A stretch of DNA of 64,000 nt, taken from assembly GCA_016288795.1 (NCBI GenBank), contig JAEELI010000017.1:1-64000 (forward strand), written 5' to 3'. The notes under the pieces are model-generated. The model was given only the letters and a program-made list of their open reading frames with translations, had not been told where the DNA came from and searched no databases. How positions within the stretch are numbered: position 1 is the first letter of the stretch; the number at the start of each line of letters is the position of its first letter. Origin of the DNA: Caryophanales bacterium (GTDB taxonomy: Bacteria > Bacillota_I > Bacilli_A > RF39 > UBA660). A program made the position numbers and the translations under genes. Positions 14,511 through 23,101 of the stretch are shown one piece after another.

Positions 14511-16598
14511 ATGGAAGAAAAAAACATTAAAAAGAAAAAGTTAATGTCAATAGTTATTATGGTTATCATAATGTTAATGTGCTTTATATTAATTGTTGAT
14601 GATTTTATTATTGAAATAGATACAGGATATCGAAGAGGAGGCGGCAAGAGAAGCCAAGATGATCCTGGTGAATTTATTGGATACATCATTATTAACTATG
14701 ATTTGGATGGCGATGGTATTCCTGATATCAATATCGATATTGATGGAGATAATATTTGTGATCTTAACTGTGATTCAACAGGAAATAAAAAAGCCGATTA
14801 TAACATTGATGTTGATGGCGATGGAGTAGCAGACGTAAATATTGATACTAATGGTGATAAGAAACCAGATGTTAATATAGACTCTACCGGAAATAATAAG
14901 CCTGATTTAAATATCGACTTAAACGGCGATGGAAAACCAGATGTTAATGTTGATACTAATGGTGATGGTAAAGCGGACGAAAATCTTACTAACATCGATT
15001 CTGATGGTGATGGTAAATGCGATGTAAACTGTGATACTAATGGCGATGGTTACCCAGATACAAATATAGATATTAATCATGATGGCAAACCAGATGTTAA
15101 TATCGATACTGATGGTAATGGTGTTGCTGATACAAATATAGATATTGATCGTGATGGCAAACCAGATGTTAATGTTGATACTGATGGTGATGGTGATGCA
15201 GATAAAAATTTGACTAATACCGATACCAATAAAGATGGTAAATGTGATTTAAACTGTGATACAAATAAAGATGGTTATCCTGATACAAATATAGATATAA
15301 ATGGAGATGGAAAACCAGACATAAATATTGATACAAACAAAGATGGCAAATGTGATTTAAATTGTGACACCAATGGAGATGGCAAACCAGACTTAAATCT
15401 TGATACTAATAAAGATGGTAAGTGTGATTTAAAATGTGATACCAATGGAGATGGCAAACCAGATACAAACATTGATGTTAATTATGATGGTTCATGCGAT
15501 TTAAACTGTGATACTAATGGTGATGGCAAACCAGATACAAACATTGATACAGATAAAAATGGAGTTCCAGATTTAAATATTGACCTTGATAAAGATGGCA
15601 AATGTGATTTAAACTGCGATACTAATGGTGATGGTAAACCAGATACAAATACAACAAATTCAACCACTGGAAAAGATGGCAAATGTGAAGTAAACTGTGA
15701 TATTAATGGAGATGGAAGGCCAGATACAAACATCGATACTAATGGCGACGGCAAACCAGATATTAATTTAGATACTGATAATAATGGCAAGCCAGACACA
15801 AATATAGATATTAATGGTGATGGTAAACCAGATGTTAATGTTGATACTAATGGAGATGGTAAACCGGATACAAATCTAGTTAATACTGATCGTGATGATA
15901 ATGGCAAGCCAGATTTAAACGTTGATACAAATGGTGATGGTTATCCTGATTTAAATATTGATATAGATGGCGATGGCAAACCTGATTTAAATATCGATCC
16001 TTCTATAGAAAGCATCAAGATTATCGACGAAACATCTAGTTCTACAATAAATACAAACGTAAGCGAAGCAGTAGATGTTTTAGTTTCAATGTTAAACTCT
16101 GGAGATATAGATTTCTTTGTTCCAGCTGAAAGCATGACTAAAGATGCAGTTGGAGAAAATGAATATGTTGAAATTAAGAGTTTAGCCGGAACAAACTCAA
16201 TTTCATTAAAATCTCAAAGTGGAAAATCAAGATGTAAATATTCAATTAAGTTCTCATTAGTTAAAAATGAAATTGAAAATAAATATATTAAAAATGATAG
16301 TCCAATGGGAACTTTGAAAAATCAATTAATATTTAATATGCATGGTTATGAAAACAACAAAAAAGAACCAGGAACTAAAGATTATTCATTTGATGTTGTA
16401 GCATTAAATAAAGGTGTATACGAAATAAAAGATGTATATATAACTAATGATATGAAAGATAATAATCCAACAGTTCATAATTGGAATTATAATATGATAT
16501 TTAGAAATTATCGCGATTATAACCAAGCAAACAATGCTGGAAAGAAATCATCAGCTACAATTGAATTTAAAATACAAGAATGTGAAAGAGTAAAATAG
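14511..16598 (+). CDS. Membrane-anchored giant Asp/Asn-Gly repeat (thrombospondin type 3/dockerin-like calcium-binding) protein
   Basis: The 695-residue protein has a basic start, one hydrophobic anchor (residues 11-33) and a Gly/Arg/Ser linker. About 36 tandem copies of a 12-residue unit of the form DTNGDGKPDxNI follow (residues 64-496). A non-repetitive C-terminal domain of about 195 residues (from IESIKIIDETSSST) ends the protein. The repeat has the calcium loop pattern D-x-D/N-x-D-G-x-x-D. Some units carry Cys (GKCDLNCDTNGDG), which could add disulfides. It is exported in type II orientation. AGGTGAG precedes the ATG. It probably forms a rigid, calcium-stabilised stalk partnered with the upstream TasA-like protein. 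Confidence 0.8.
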   Translation: MEEKNIKKKKLMSIVIMVIIMLMCFILIVDDFIIEIDTGYRRGGGKRSQDDPGEFIGYIIINYDLDGDGIPDINIDIDGDNICDLNCDSTGNKKADYNIDVDGDGVADVNIDTNGDKKPDVNIDSTGNNKPDLNIDLNGDGKPDVNVDTNGDGKADENLTNIDSDGDGKCDVNCDTNGDGYPDTNIDINHDGKPDVNIDTDGNGVADTNIDIDRDGKPDVNVDTDGDGDADKNLTNTDTNKDGKCDLNCDTNKDGYPDTNIDINGDGKPDINIDTNKDGKCDLNCDTNGDGKPDLNLDTNKDGKCDLKCDTNGDGKPDTNIDVNYDGSCDLNCDTNGDGKPDTNIDTDKNGVPDLNIDLDKDGKCDLNCDTNGDGKPDTNTTNSTTGKDGKCEVNCDINGDGRPDTNIDTNGDGKPDINLDTDNNGKPDTNIDINGDGKPDVNVDTNGDGKPDTNLVNTDRDDNGKPDLNVDTNGDGYPDLNIDIDGDGKPDLNIDPSIESIKIIDETSSSTINTNVSEAVDVLVSMLNSGDIDFFVPAESMTKDAVGENEYVEIKSLAGTNSISLKSQSGKSRCKYSIKFSLVKNEIENKYIKNDSPMGTLKNQLIFNMHGYENNKKEPGTKDYSFDVVALNKGVYEIKDVYITNDMKDNNPTVHNWNYNMIFRNYRDYNQANNAGKKSSATIEFKIQECERVK
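14700..15998 (+). repeat. Tandem 36-bp coding repeat (12-residue Asp-rich unit)
   Basis: About 36 degenerate copies of a GAT-ACT-AAT-GGT-GAT-GGT-AAA-CCA-GAT type unit, with third-position variation. The array is wholly inside the coding frame. On the reverse strand it produces long false open frames full of SGLPSPLVS. Confidence 0.9.
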
Positions 16599-16622
16599 AT
16601 AGTTTAAAAAACTATCTTTTTC
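16598..16622 (+). terminator. Terminator after the repeat-protein gene
   Basis: GATAGTTT and AAACTATC form an 8-bp stem closed by three A, followed by TTTTT. It starts at the stop codon. Confidence 0.85.
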
Positions 16623-16656
16623 ATTGAAACAATGGTAAAATTAAGTAGGTGGTTTT

Positions 16657-17382
16657 ATGTTGACAGGTATATTGTTTACTGGTTTAACAGGATTATTCTT
16701 TTTAATAGGAATAGTCTTATTAAAGAAAAATAATAACAAAGAATGGACTAGCAGATTAACTATTGCTTTAGCCATGGTTGTTCTATTGGGTTTATTACTA
16801 TTTGATTTAGGGCCTGAATTAATTGAAGATAAAAATCCATATTTACTTATTCCGTTAGTAATTGGCTTTTTGATTTTAATCTTACTTGATAAATTAGTTC
16901 CTCATCATCATCATGAACATTCTGATAGCCATTGTGATAAGCATGATCATGAAAATCATTTGAATCATATAGGAATAATAACTATTTTGGCTTTAACAGT
17001 TCATAATATGATAGAAGGATTATCTTTATATAGTGTAACTTTATCTAGTGTTAAATCTGGTTTATTAATGATGTTAGGAATATCATTGCATAATATTCCT
17101 TTGGGATTTCAAATAGGCAATTCATTGGAAGAAAAGAAAACTAAACCTATACTTATCATTTTATTATGCCTAAGTTCTTTACTTGGAGCTTTAATATTTA
17201 TAATGTTTGGCTCAATAGATAATAATATTCTTAATATTTTATTAGCAATAACGTTTGGAATGTTACTATATATATTGATATTTGAATTGTTTGGAGAAGT
17301 AAAGAATTATTTACATAAGAAAGAAACTATATATGGTATTATAATAGGCATTATTATATTAGTAATAGCAAACTTTTTATAG
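16657..17382 (+). CDS. ZIP family metal transporter
   Basis: The 241-residue membrane protein has about eight segments. The cytoplasmic loop between segments 3 and 4 is rich in His (HHHHEHSDSHCDKHDHENH, about residues 87-105) and should bind metal. Segment 4 carries HNMIEG (His116) and segment 5 HNIPLG (His145), the binuclear metal site of ZIP proteins. It is predicted to import zinc or another divalent metal. It opens a tight four-gene run with gaps of 8, 13 and 9 bp. AGGTGG precedes the ATG. Confidence 0.9.
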   Translation: MLTGILFTGLTGLFFLIGIVLLKKNNNKEWTSRLTIALAMVVLLGLLLFDLGPELIEDKNPYLLIPLVIGFLILILLDKLVPHHHHEHSDSHCDKHDHENHLNHIGIITILALTVHNMIEGLSLYSVTLSSVKSGLLMMLGISLHNIPLGFQIGNSLEEKKTKPILIILLCLSSLLGALIFIMFGSIDNNILNILLAITFGMLLYILIFELFGEVKNYLHKKETIYGIIIGIIILVIANFL

Positions 17383-17390
17383 GAGTTTAT

Positions 17391-18314
17391 ATGAAGAAAG
17401 TATTAGTTACAGGAGCTGCTGGAAGTATTGGTTTATGTGTTATTAAGTATTTACTTAGTGAAGGAAAATATGAAATTACAGCTCTAGATTTAAAAAATAA
17501 AAGAAGTCAAAAGTTATTAAAAAAATATCATAAGAGAATAAATGTTTTATATGGTGATATTAATGATTCAGTTTTAATGGAGGCATTAGTAAAAGGCCAT
17601 GATGTAATTATTCATTTAGCTAGCGCTATGCCACCAATGAGTGACATTAGCTATTCCCTTGGTGAAACTGTTGAGTATTATGGAACAGAGAATATTATAA
17701 AAGCTATAAATTATTATAATAAGAATTGCTATTTAATATATGCATCAACAACTTCACTTTACGATAGCAGTTTAAGTGGTCATGTTAAAGAGCATATTAA
17801 TGAAGGAAAATTAACTAATTATAATTTAAATAAATATAGGACAGAACAATTAATAAAAAAGAAATTAAAAAATTGGACAATTTTAAGAGTTTCTTTAGTT
17901 CTAAATAGTGTTATTAATGAACCATTTATGTTTAATGTTAAAAATAATTCTATAGTTGAAGTAACAACTAAAAATGATGCAGCATATGCTTTTGTTAAAG
18001 CAATTGAGAAAAAAGATATATTAAACAAAAAGATTTATAATGTTGGTATGGGTGCAAGTGGTAGAGTATTATATAAAGACATATTAAGAAACATATTAAA
18101 ATATGAAGGAATTAGTTTTAAATATATTCTATCTAGATTATTTTTAGAAAAGAATTATTATAGTCCAGAATTGGCTGATAGTGATGAATTAGATAATTTA
18201 ATAAAATATCGTCATGATTCATTAAATAATTACTATCAGAGATTAAAAAGAAGAGGTAATAACAGAAGAATAAGAAAGCTTATAGCTAAGCCTTTATTAT
18301 TCTTTAAAAAATAG
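17391..18314 (+). CDS. NAD-dependent epimerase/dehydratase family protein
   Basis: This 307-residue extended-SDR protein has the nucleotide loop VTGAAGSIGLCVIKYLL at the start, GDIND near residue 56 and IHLASA near 74. A Tyr-x3-Lys pair (YNLNKYRTEQ region near residue 143) serves as catalytic base. It modifies or reduces a sugar nucleotide or a similar substrate, which is unknown. The C-terminal 60 residues are basic (KRRGNNRRIRKLIAKPLLFFKK), unusual for the family, and could touch membrane or nucleic acid. TAGGAG lies 7 bp before the ATG. Confidence 0.82.
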   Translation: MKKVLVTGAAGSIGLCVIKYLLSEGKYEITALDLKNKRSQKLLKKYHKRINVLYGDINDSVLMEALVKGHDVIIHLASAMPPMSDISYSLGETVEYYGTENIIKAINYYNKNCYLIYASTTSLYDSSLSGHVKEHINEGKLTNYNLNKYRTEQLIKKKLKNWTILRVSLVLNSVINEPFMFNVKNNSIVEVTTKNDAAYAFVKAIEKKDILNKKIYNVGMGASGRVLYKDILRNILKYEGISFKYILSRLFLEKNYYSPELADSDELDNLIKYRHDSLNNYYQRLKRRGNNRRIRKLIAKPLLFFKK

Positions 18315-18327
18315 AAAAGGTGATAAA

Positions 18328-19371
18328 ATGGTTGGATTAGTACTAGCAGGCGGAGGAGTAAAAGGCTCTTATCAAATTGGAGCGTATTTAGCTTTTAAAA
18401 AATGTGGTATTAAAGTTTCTGGAGTAGCAGGAACATCCATCGGAGCTTTTAATGGAGCGATGATTGCTTCAGGTAAAGAAAAAGAATTATATAATTTTTG
18501 GTTTAATTGTAATGTTGGTGAACTATTAGGATTAAATTCAAAATTTGTTGACAGTGTCAATTCTAATCAAAAATTCAAAGAGTTAGTTTATGGTATTGAA
18601 CAAATGACTTTAATAGTCAAAAAAAAGGGAATTGACAATGTTAACTTAAAAAAAGCTTTGGATGAAATGATAGATGAAGAGGCTATTTTCTCTAGTCCTA
18701 TGGACTATGGGTTAGTAACTGTAAGAGTTAATGATTTAAAACCTTTGTATCTATTTAAAGAAGATATGAAAAAAGGAAAACTATCTGAATATATATTAGC
18801 TAGTTGTAATTTGCCTATTTTTAAAACCACTAAATTAATAGATAATAAATATTATATTGATGGAGGATTTTATGATAATAATCCAATTAATATGTTATTA
18901 AATAAAGGTTATGATAAAGTATATTCTGTAGAAATTCAAGGAGTTGGATTTAGTAGAAAAGTTCAGGATGAACATAAAGTTATAAGAATAACTCCTTCTA
19001 GACATTTAGGAAGTACTTTAAATGTTAATACTAGCAAGATAAAAGAAAATATTAAATTAGGTTATTATGATACTTTAAAAATATTAAAGAATTATGATGG
19101 TTATAATTATATATTTAAAAAATGTTCGCCAATGGTTTATAAAACTCTAGTTAAAAAAGGAGACAAAGAGTTATATAAAAAATGTAAAAAATATTTTAAA
19201 AGTTGTAGTGATAAAGAATTAATTATTAAGTGTTTAGAATATGTTATGTTAAAAGAAGATAGTAGTTATTTTAATGTTTATAGAGTTTTAAAACAAATTC
19301 AATATATTAAAACTAATACTAAAAGTAAACACTTTGTTTATGAATATATTCGTAGTTTACGTATTTTTTAG
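18328..19371 (+). CDS. Patatin-like phospholipase
   Basis: The 347-residue protein shows the whole patatin signature. LAGGGVKGSYQIGA forms the oxyanion loop, GTSIG carries the nucleophile Ser37, and YIDGGFYDNNP carries the catalytic Asp178. It is expected to hydrolyse acyl esters of membrane lipids in the cytoplasm. The C-terminal 130 residues are Lys-rich and of unknown role. No signal peptide is present. It is preceded by AAGGTGATAAA and followed by yebC after 9 bp. Confidence 0.9.
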   Translation: MVGLVLAGGGVKGSYQIGAYLAFKKCGIKVSGVAGTSIGAFNGAMIASGKEKELYNFWFNCNVGELLGLNSKFVDSVNSNQKFKELVYGIEQMTLIVKKKGIDNVNLKKALDEMIDEEAIFSSPMDYGLVTVRVNDLKPLYLFKEDMKKGKLSEYILASCNLPIFKTTKLIDNKYYIDGGFYDNNPINMLLNKGYDKVYSVEIQGVGFSRKVQDEHKVIRITPSRHLGSTLNVNTSKIKENIKLGYYDTLKILKNYDGYNYIFKKCSPMVYKTLVKKGDKELYKKCKKYFKSCSDKELIIKCLEYVMLKEDSSYFNVYRVLKQIQYIKTNTKSKHFVYEYIRSLRIF

Positions 19372-19380
19372 GAGGTTATA

Positions 19381-20100
19381 ATGGGAAGAGCATACGAAGT
19401 TAGAAAAGCAAGTATTCAAGCAACTGGAGCTGCTAAAGGAAAAATATATACAACATTTGCTAAAGAAATATATTTAGCTGCTAAAAAAGGTGTTCCAGAT
19501 ATTGAAGCGAATGCAACATTAAAAAGATTGGTAGAAAAAGCTAAAAAGAATCAAGTACCTAGTGATATTATTAATAGAGCTATTGATAAAGCTAAAGGAG
19601 TAGGTGGTGAAGACTATCAAGAAGTTATTTATGAGGGATTTGGACCTGGAGCTTCAACATTGATAATTAAAACTTTAACTGATAATGTTAATAGAACAGT
19701 TGGAGAAGTTCGTGCGGCTTTTAACAAGGTTCATAAGAGTTTAGGCGTAACAAATTCCGTTTCTTATAATTATGATTATTTAGGAGTTATTTCTTTTAAT
19801 AGTTCAAAATCTGAAGAAATATTTGAAGAATTACTTAATGAAGGAATAGATATAATTGATTATGAAGATGAAGATGGATTAATAACTATTTCTATGCATC
19901 CAAATGATCATAATAAAGTTCAAGATGTTATTGAAAAGATAGAGCCAAATGTTAGTTATGATATAGATCAAATAGGAATGTTTCCTAAAGAGAAAACAGC
20001 ATTAAATGATGAAGATTTAGAAACATTTAAAAAATTATATAAAATGTTGGATGATATCGATGATGTTACTGAAATATATCATAATGTAGATAATAATTAA
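19381..20100 (+). CDS. yebC: YebC/PmpR family protein
   Basis: The 239-residue protein is a complete YebC/TACO1 member. The N-terminal domain carries GKIYTTFAKEIYLAAKKG and RAIDKAKG, the second part YEGFGPGASTLIIKTLTDN, and the third the dimer strands EIFEELLNEGIDIIDYED. Family members have been described as transcription regulators and more recently as ribosome-associated factors that ease translation of proline-rich stretches. MGRAYEVRKAS resembles the YeeN branch more than the MAGHSKW branch. It is last in the ZIP operon, with a perfect AGGAGG. Confidence 0.93.
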   Translation: MGRAYEVRKASIQATGAAKGKIYTTFAKEIYLAAKKGVPDIEANATLKRLVEKAKKNQVPSDIINRAIDKAKGVGGEDYQEVIYEGFGPGASTLIIKTLTDNVNRTVGEVRAAFNKVHKSLGVTNSVSYNYDYLGVISFNSSKSEEIFEELLNEGIDIIDYEDEDGLITISMHPNDHNKVQDVIEKIEPNVSYDIDQIGMFPKEKTALNDEDLETFKKLYKMLDDIDDVTEIYHNVDNN

Positions 20101-20129
20101 TTGATTTATTGTTTTATTAATTGTATAAT
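20101..20129 (+). promoter_or_regulatory. Promoter of the tyrS leader
   Basis: TTGATT (20101-20106) and TATAAT (20124-20129) are spaced by exactly 17 bp. It begins right after the yebC stop and places the transcript start near 20136. Confidence 0.75.
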
Positions 20130-20135
20130 TTATGT

Positions 20136-20282
20136 GTTAGCGATGAAGGAATTTACGACTCTGGAGCTAAATCGTTACTAGCGTTAATAGTTTTAAAGTG
20201 TATGATTAATTCATAAATTAAGGTGGTACCGCGGGTCATCTCGTCCTTAACCTTGGTTTTTGAATTTTTTTATTTAAGGAGG
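20136..20282 (+). promoter_or_regulatory. T-box leader of tyrS, short Stem I, probably translational
   Basis: The T-box AAGGTGGTACCGCG is at 20220-20233. The antiterminator-type fold is clear: TTAAGG pairs with CCTTAA (20245-20250) around the TGGTACC bulge, and GCGGG-TCAT-CTCGT forms the upper helix. Stem I is only about 40 nt (TAGCGAT with ATCGTTA), with a UAC tyrosine codon at 20154-20156. No terminator with a T-run follows CCTTAA. Instead TCCTTAA can pair with TTAAGGA inside the AAGGAGG ribosome binding site. Uncharged tRNA-Tyr would free that site. Confidence 0.85.
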
Positions 20283-20289
20283 AATAAAA

Positions 20290-21516
20290 ATGAATTGTTA
20301 TGAAGATTTAAAATGGCGTGGATTAATTCAAGATATTAGTAGTCCAGATTTAATTGATAAATTAAACGAAGGAGGACTAACATTCTATATTGGAACAGAT
20401 CCAACTGCTGATTCAATGCATATAGGGCATTATTCTTCATTTTTGATATCAAAAAGATTAGCAGCCTATGGCCATCATCCAATTCTTTTAGTAGGAGGCG
20501 CTACTGGGTTAATTGGAGATCCTAAACCAGATAGTGAAAGGCCAATGATTACTAAAGAAGAAGTTGAAAAAAACTTTATTGGCCTAAAAAAACAAGCTGA
20601 AGAAATATTTGGCTTTGAAGTAGTTAATAACTGGGATTGGACTAAAGATATAAATGTCATTGATTTTTTAAGAGATTATGGCAAATATTTCAATGTTAAT
20701 TACATGTTGGCTAAAGATAAGGTTAAGTCTAGATTAGAAACAGGTATAACATATGCTGAGTTTTCTTATATGATTTTACAAGCATTGGATTTTCTATATC
20801 TATATGAGAATAGAAATGTTACATTACAAGTTGCAGGTTCTGATCAATGGGGAAATATTACTTCAGGAATAGAATTAATAAGAAAGAAAATAGATAAAGA
20901 AGCATATGGAATGGTTATGCCTTTAGTGACTGATTCAACAGGAAAGAAATTTGGTAAAACTGAAGGGAATGCTTTATGGCTAGACAAGAATAAAACATCT
21001 AGTTATGAATTATATCAATATCTAATTAATTTAGAAGATTCAATGATTATAGATTATTTGAAAAAATTAACCTTTTTATCTAAAGAAGAAATTGAAAAGT
21101 TAGATAAGAAGAATCAAGAGCATCCTGAATTAAGAGAGGCTCATAAAGCTTTGGCTAAAGAAATAATTACTCATTTACATGGAGAAGAAGCATATAATAA
21201 AGCAGAAATGATGAGTAAAGCATTATTTACTGATGACATTAAAAAATTAACTAGTGATGATATTTTAACTAATTTTAAAGATATAGAAAAAGTTACTTTG
21301 GAAGATAATGTTATTTTAGAAGACTTATTAGTTAATGGTGGTATAGCTAGTAGTAAAAGAGAGGCTAGAGAATTAATTGGTGGTAATGCAATTAGTTTAA
21401 ATAATGAAAAGATAACAGATTCAACTAAAGTTATTAAGAAGGATAATGCTATTGATAAAAAGGTATATTTAATAAAAAAAGGAAAAAAGAAATACTATTT
21501 AGGTATTTATGAATAA
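20290..21516 (+). CDS. tyrS: Tyrosyl-tRNA synthetase
   Basis: This 408-residue class I synthetase is of normal length. HIGH near residue 43 and the KMSKS-equivalent KFGKT (residues 220-224) form the ATP site. YAEFSYMILQALDFLYLY and QVAGSDQWGNI are the tyrosine-pocket motifs. The C-terminal S4-like domain (LEDLLVNGGIASSKREARELI) binds the tRNA. A T-box leader responding to tRNA-Tyr lies upstream, with AAGGAGG 7 bp from the ATG. It seems monocistronic. Confidence 0.97.
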   Translation: MNCYEDLKWRGLIQDISSPDLIDKLNEGGLTFYIGTDPTADSMHIGHYSSFLISKRLAAYGHHPILLVGGATGLIGDPKPDSERPMITKEEVEKNFIGLKKQAEEIFGFEVVNNWDWTKDINVIDFLRDYGKYFNVNYMLAKDKVKSRLETGITYAEFSYMILQALDFLYLYENRNVTLQVAGSDQWGNITSGIELIRKKIDKEAYGMVMPLVTDSTGKKFGKTEGNALWLDKNKTSSYELYQYLINLEDSMIIDYLKKLTFLSKEEIEKLDKKNQEHPELREAHKALAKEIITHLHGEEAYNKAEMMSKALFTDDIKKLTSDDILTNFKDIEKVTLEDNVILEDLLVNGGIASSKREARELIGGNAISLNNEKITDSTKVIKKDNAIDKKVYLIKKGKKKYYLGIYE

Positions 21517-21556
21517 TTTATTATTATAATTTATATACTATTATTAGTGATGAGAT

Positions 21557-22015
21557 ATGAAAATAAATTATAAAGAATTATTAATATGTATAGGCGGACC
21601 ATTGGGGTTTGCCTTTTTAGTTAGTTTACTAATTAATTATAATAGTTATAAAACAGTTATTAAACCATTTTTTGCGCCCCCAAGTATAGTCTTTCCAATA
21701 GCTTGGACAATTCTCTATATTTTAATGGGAATATCTACTTATATCATCATAAATAGAGTAAATGATAGAGTAGATAAAGCTATGATTTTATACATTATTC
21801 AACTAATATTAAATCTCTTATGGAGTTTTATATTCTTTTCTTTTAAAGCATATTTATTATCTTTTATATGGATACTTATAATAATTCTATTGGTTATATT
21901 AATGATTAGAGAATTTTATTCCATAGCAAAAATAAGTGCATTTTTAAATGCACCGTATCTTTTATGGCTTATTTTTGCCTTAGTTCTAAATATTTCTATT
22001 TATTTATTAAATTAA
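21557..22015 (+). CDS. tspO: TspO/MBR family membrane protein
   Basis: The 152-residue protein has five membrane segments and the TspO pattern: FFAPPSIVFPIAWTILYILM near residue 40, then LNLLWSFIFF near 90. TspO proteins bind porphyrins and related tetrapyrroles and take part in stress responses. No haem pathway gene is nearby. Its stop directly abuts the stop of the convergent uppP. Confidence 0.88.
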   Translation: MKINYKELLICIGGPLGFAFLVSLLINYNSYKTVIKPFFAPPSIVFPIAWTILYILMGISTYIIINRVNDRVDKAMILYIIQLILNLLWSFIFFSFKAYLLSFIWILIIILLVILMIREFYSIAKISAFLNAPYLLWLIFALVLNISIYLLN

Positions 22016-22822
22016 TTATCTAAAGTAAATAAATATAAATAAAGCTAGAAGCAAACAATATATAGAAAATTTCCATAATTTACCATTTTTAACTAATCTA
22101 CTTAACCATTGATATGAATAATATGTAACTATAAGAGCAAATAACATACCAATAAAATATGGAAGTAGTAATGCTGAAGAGGTTCCTCCTAAGTCGGATA
22201 CTTTTAGAACCATTGCTCCTAGACTAACCGGGAAATATAACATGAAAGTATATTTTAAAGCATCTTCTTTCTTAAGTTTACATATTAAGCAAGCAACTAA
22301 AACGGTTCCGCTTCGAGATATTCCAGGAATAATAGTTATTGCTTCAAATAATCCAATAATAATTGCATCTTTAATCGTAATATCTTTACCAGTTTTTTCA
22401 CCCTTAATATTTCTAACAATATATAGCATTAATGCAGTTAATAAAAATGTGAATCCCAATAATCTTATTGAACTAAAATTACTTTCTAAATAATCATTAA
22501 ATAAGAATCCGGTAATTATAACAGGAATAGTAGATATAATCATTTTGATAACATACATAAATCCATCTTTATAATTATTTCTCTTTTCTTTTTTAAATAT
22601 AAAACCAAAAAAGTCTTTAAATAATTTCCAAATATCTTTTCTAAAAATAAAGAATATAGCTAAAAAAGATCCAAAGTTTGATATGATTTCAAAATTTAAA
22701 CTATTAAATAATTCAGCATTAAATAAATGTTTAAATAAGAATATGTGGCCACTTGAAGATATTGGCAGTGGTTCAGTTAATCCTTGAATAATTCCTAATA
22801 TTATATATTTTATATATTTCAT
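22016..22822 (-). CDS. uppP: Undecaprenyl-diphosphatase UppP/BacA
   Basis: The ATG at 22822 is chosen because AGGTGA lies 6 bases upstream, where an earlier GTG overlaps that site. The 268-residue membrane protein has GIIQGLTEPLPISSSGH (conserved Glu and Ser cluster) near residue 12 and PGISRSGT near 165, the two catalytic signatures. It recycles undecaprenyl diphosphate for wall and polysaccharide export, consistent with the glycopolymer locus further on. Usually Q-G-[FL]-T-E-x-L-P is seen, and here the x is Pro. Confidence 0.93.
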   Translation of the reverse strand: MKYIKYIILGIIQGLTEPLPISSSGHIFLFKHLFNAELFNSLNFEIISNFGSFLAIFFIFRKDIWKLFKDFFGFIFKKEKRNNYKDGFMYVIKMIISTIPVIITGFLFNDYLESNFSSIRLLGFTFLLTALMLYIVRNIKGEKTGKDITIKDAIIIGLFEAITIIPGISRSGTVLVACLICKLKKEDALKYTFMLYFPVSLGAMVLKVSDLGGTSSALLLPYFIGMLFALIVTYYSYQWLSRLVKNGKLWKFSIYCLLLALFIFIYFR

Positions 22823-22885
22823 TTGTATCACCTAATTAATTATATAATATTTTTTATAAATTATAAATAAAATATAGAGATAGTT

Positions 22886-23101
22886 ATGTATAAATGTATC
22901 ATATTTATAATTGGTTTTATTTTATCAACCCTAGGACTTTTTTTCATTTTTCTTTATTTAAATCTTCTCGTAATTGGGTATACTTTTTTAGAATTTGTTT
23001 ATTTTATTATTAGAAGTCCTTACTGTGATTTATTTTTTATTGGCTTCTTTTTAATCTACTTATCTATAGGAAGGAAGAAAAATAATGAATTATTATTATG
23101 A
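22886..23101 (+). CDS. Small two-span membrane protein, unknown
   Basis: Seventy-one residues, almost all hydrophobic, with two predicted segments and a short basic tail (GRKKNNELLL). The ribosome binding site is poor (AGAGAT). The end overlaps the next gene, whose own AGGAAGG lies within it, so the pair may be coupled. I recognise no family. Confidence 0.5.
   Translation: MYKCIIFIIGFILSTLGLFFIFLYLNLLVIGYTFLEFVYFIIRSPYCDLFFIGFFLIYLSIGRKKNNELLL

Noticed and set aside
14798-15907. Long reverse-strand open frames rich in SGLPSPLVS
   Set aside because: They are the complement of the Asp-rich repeat array, have no ribosome binding sites and end within the array.
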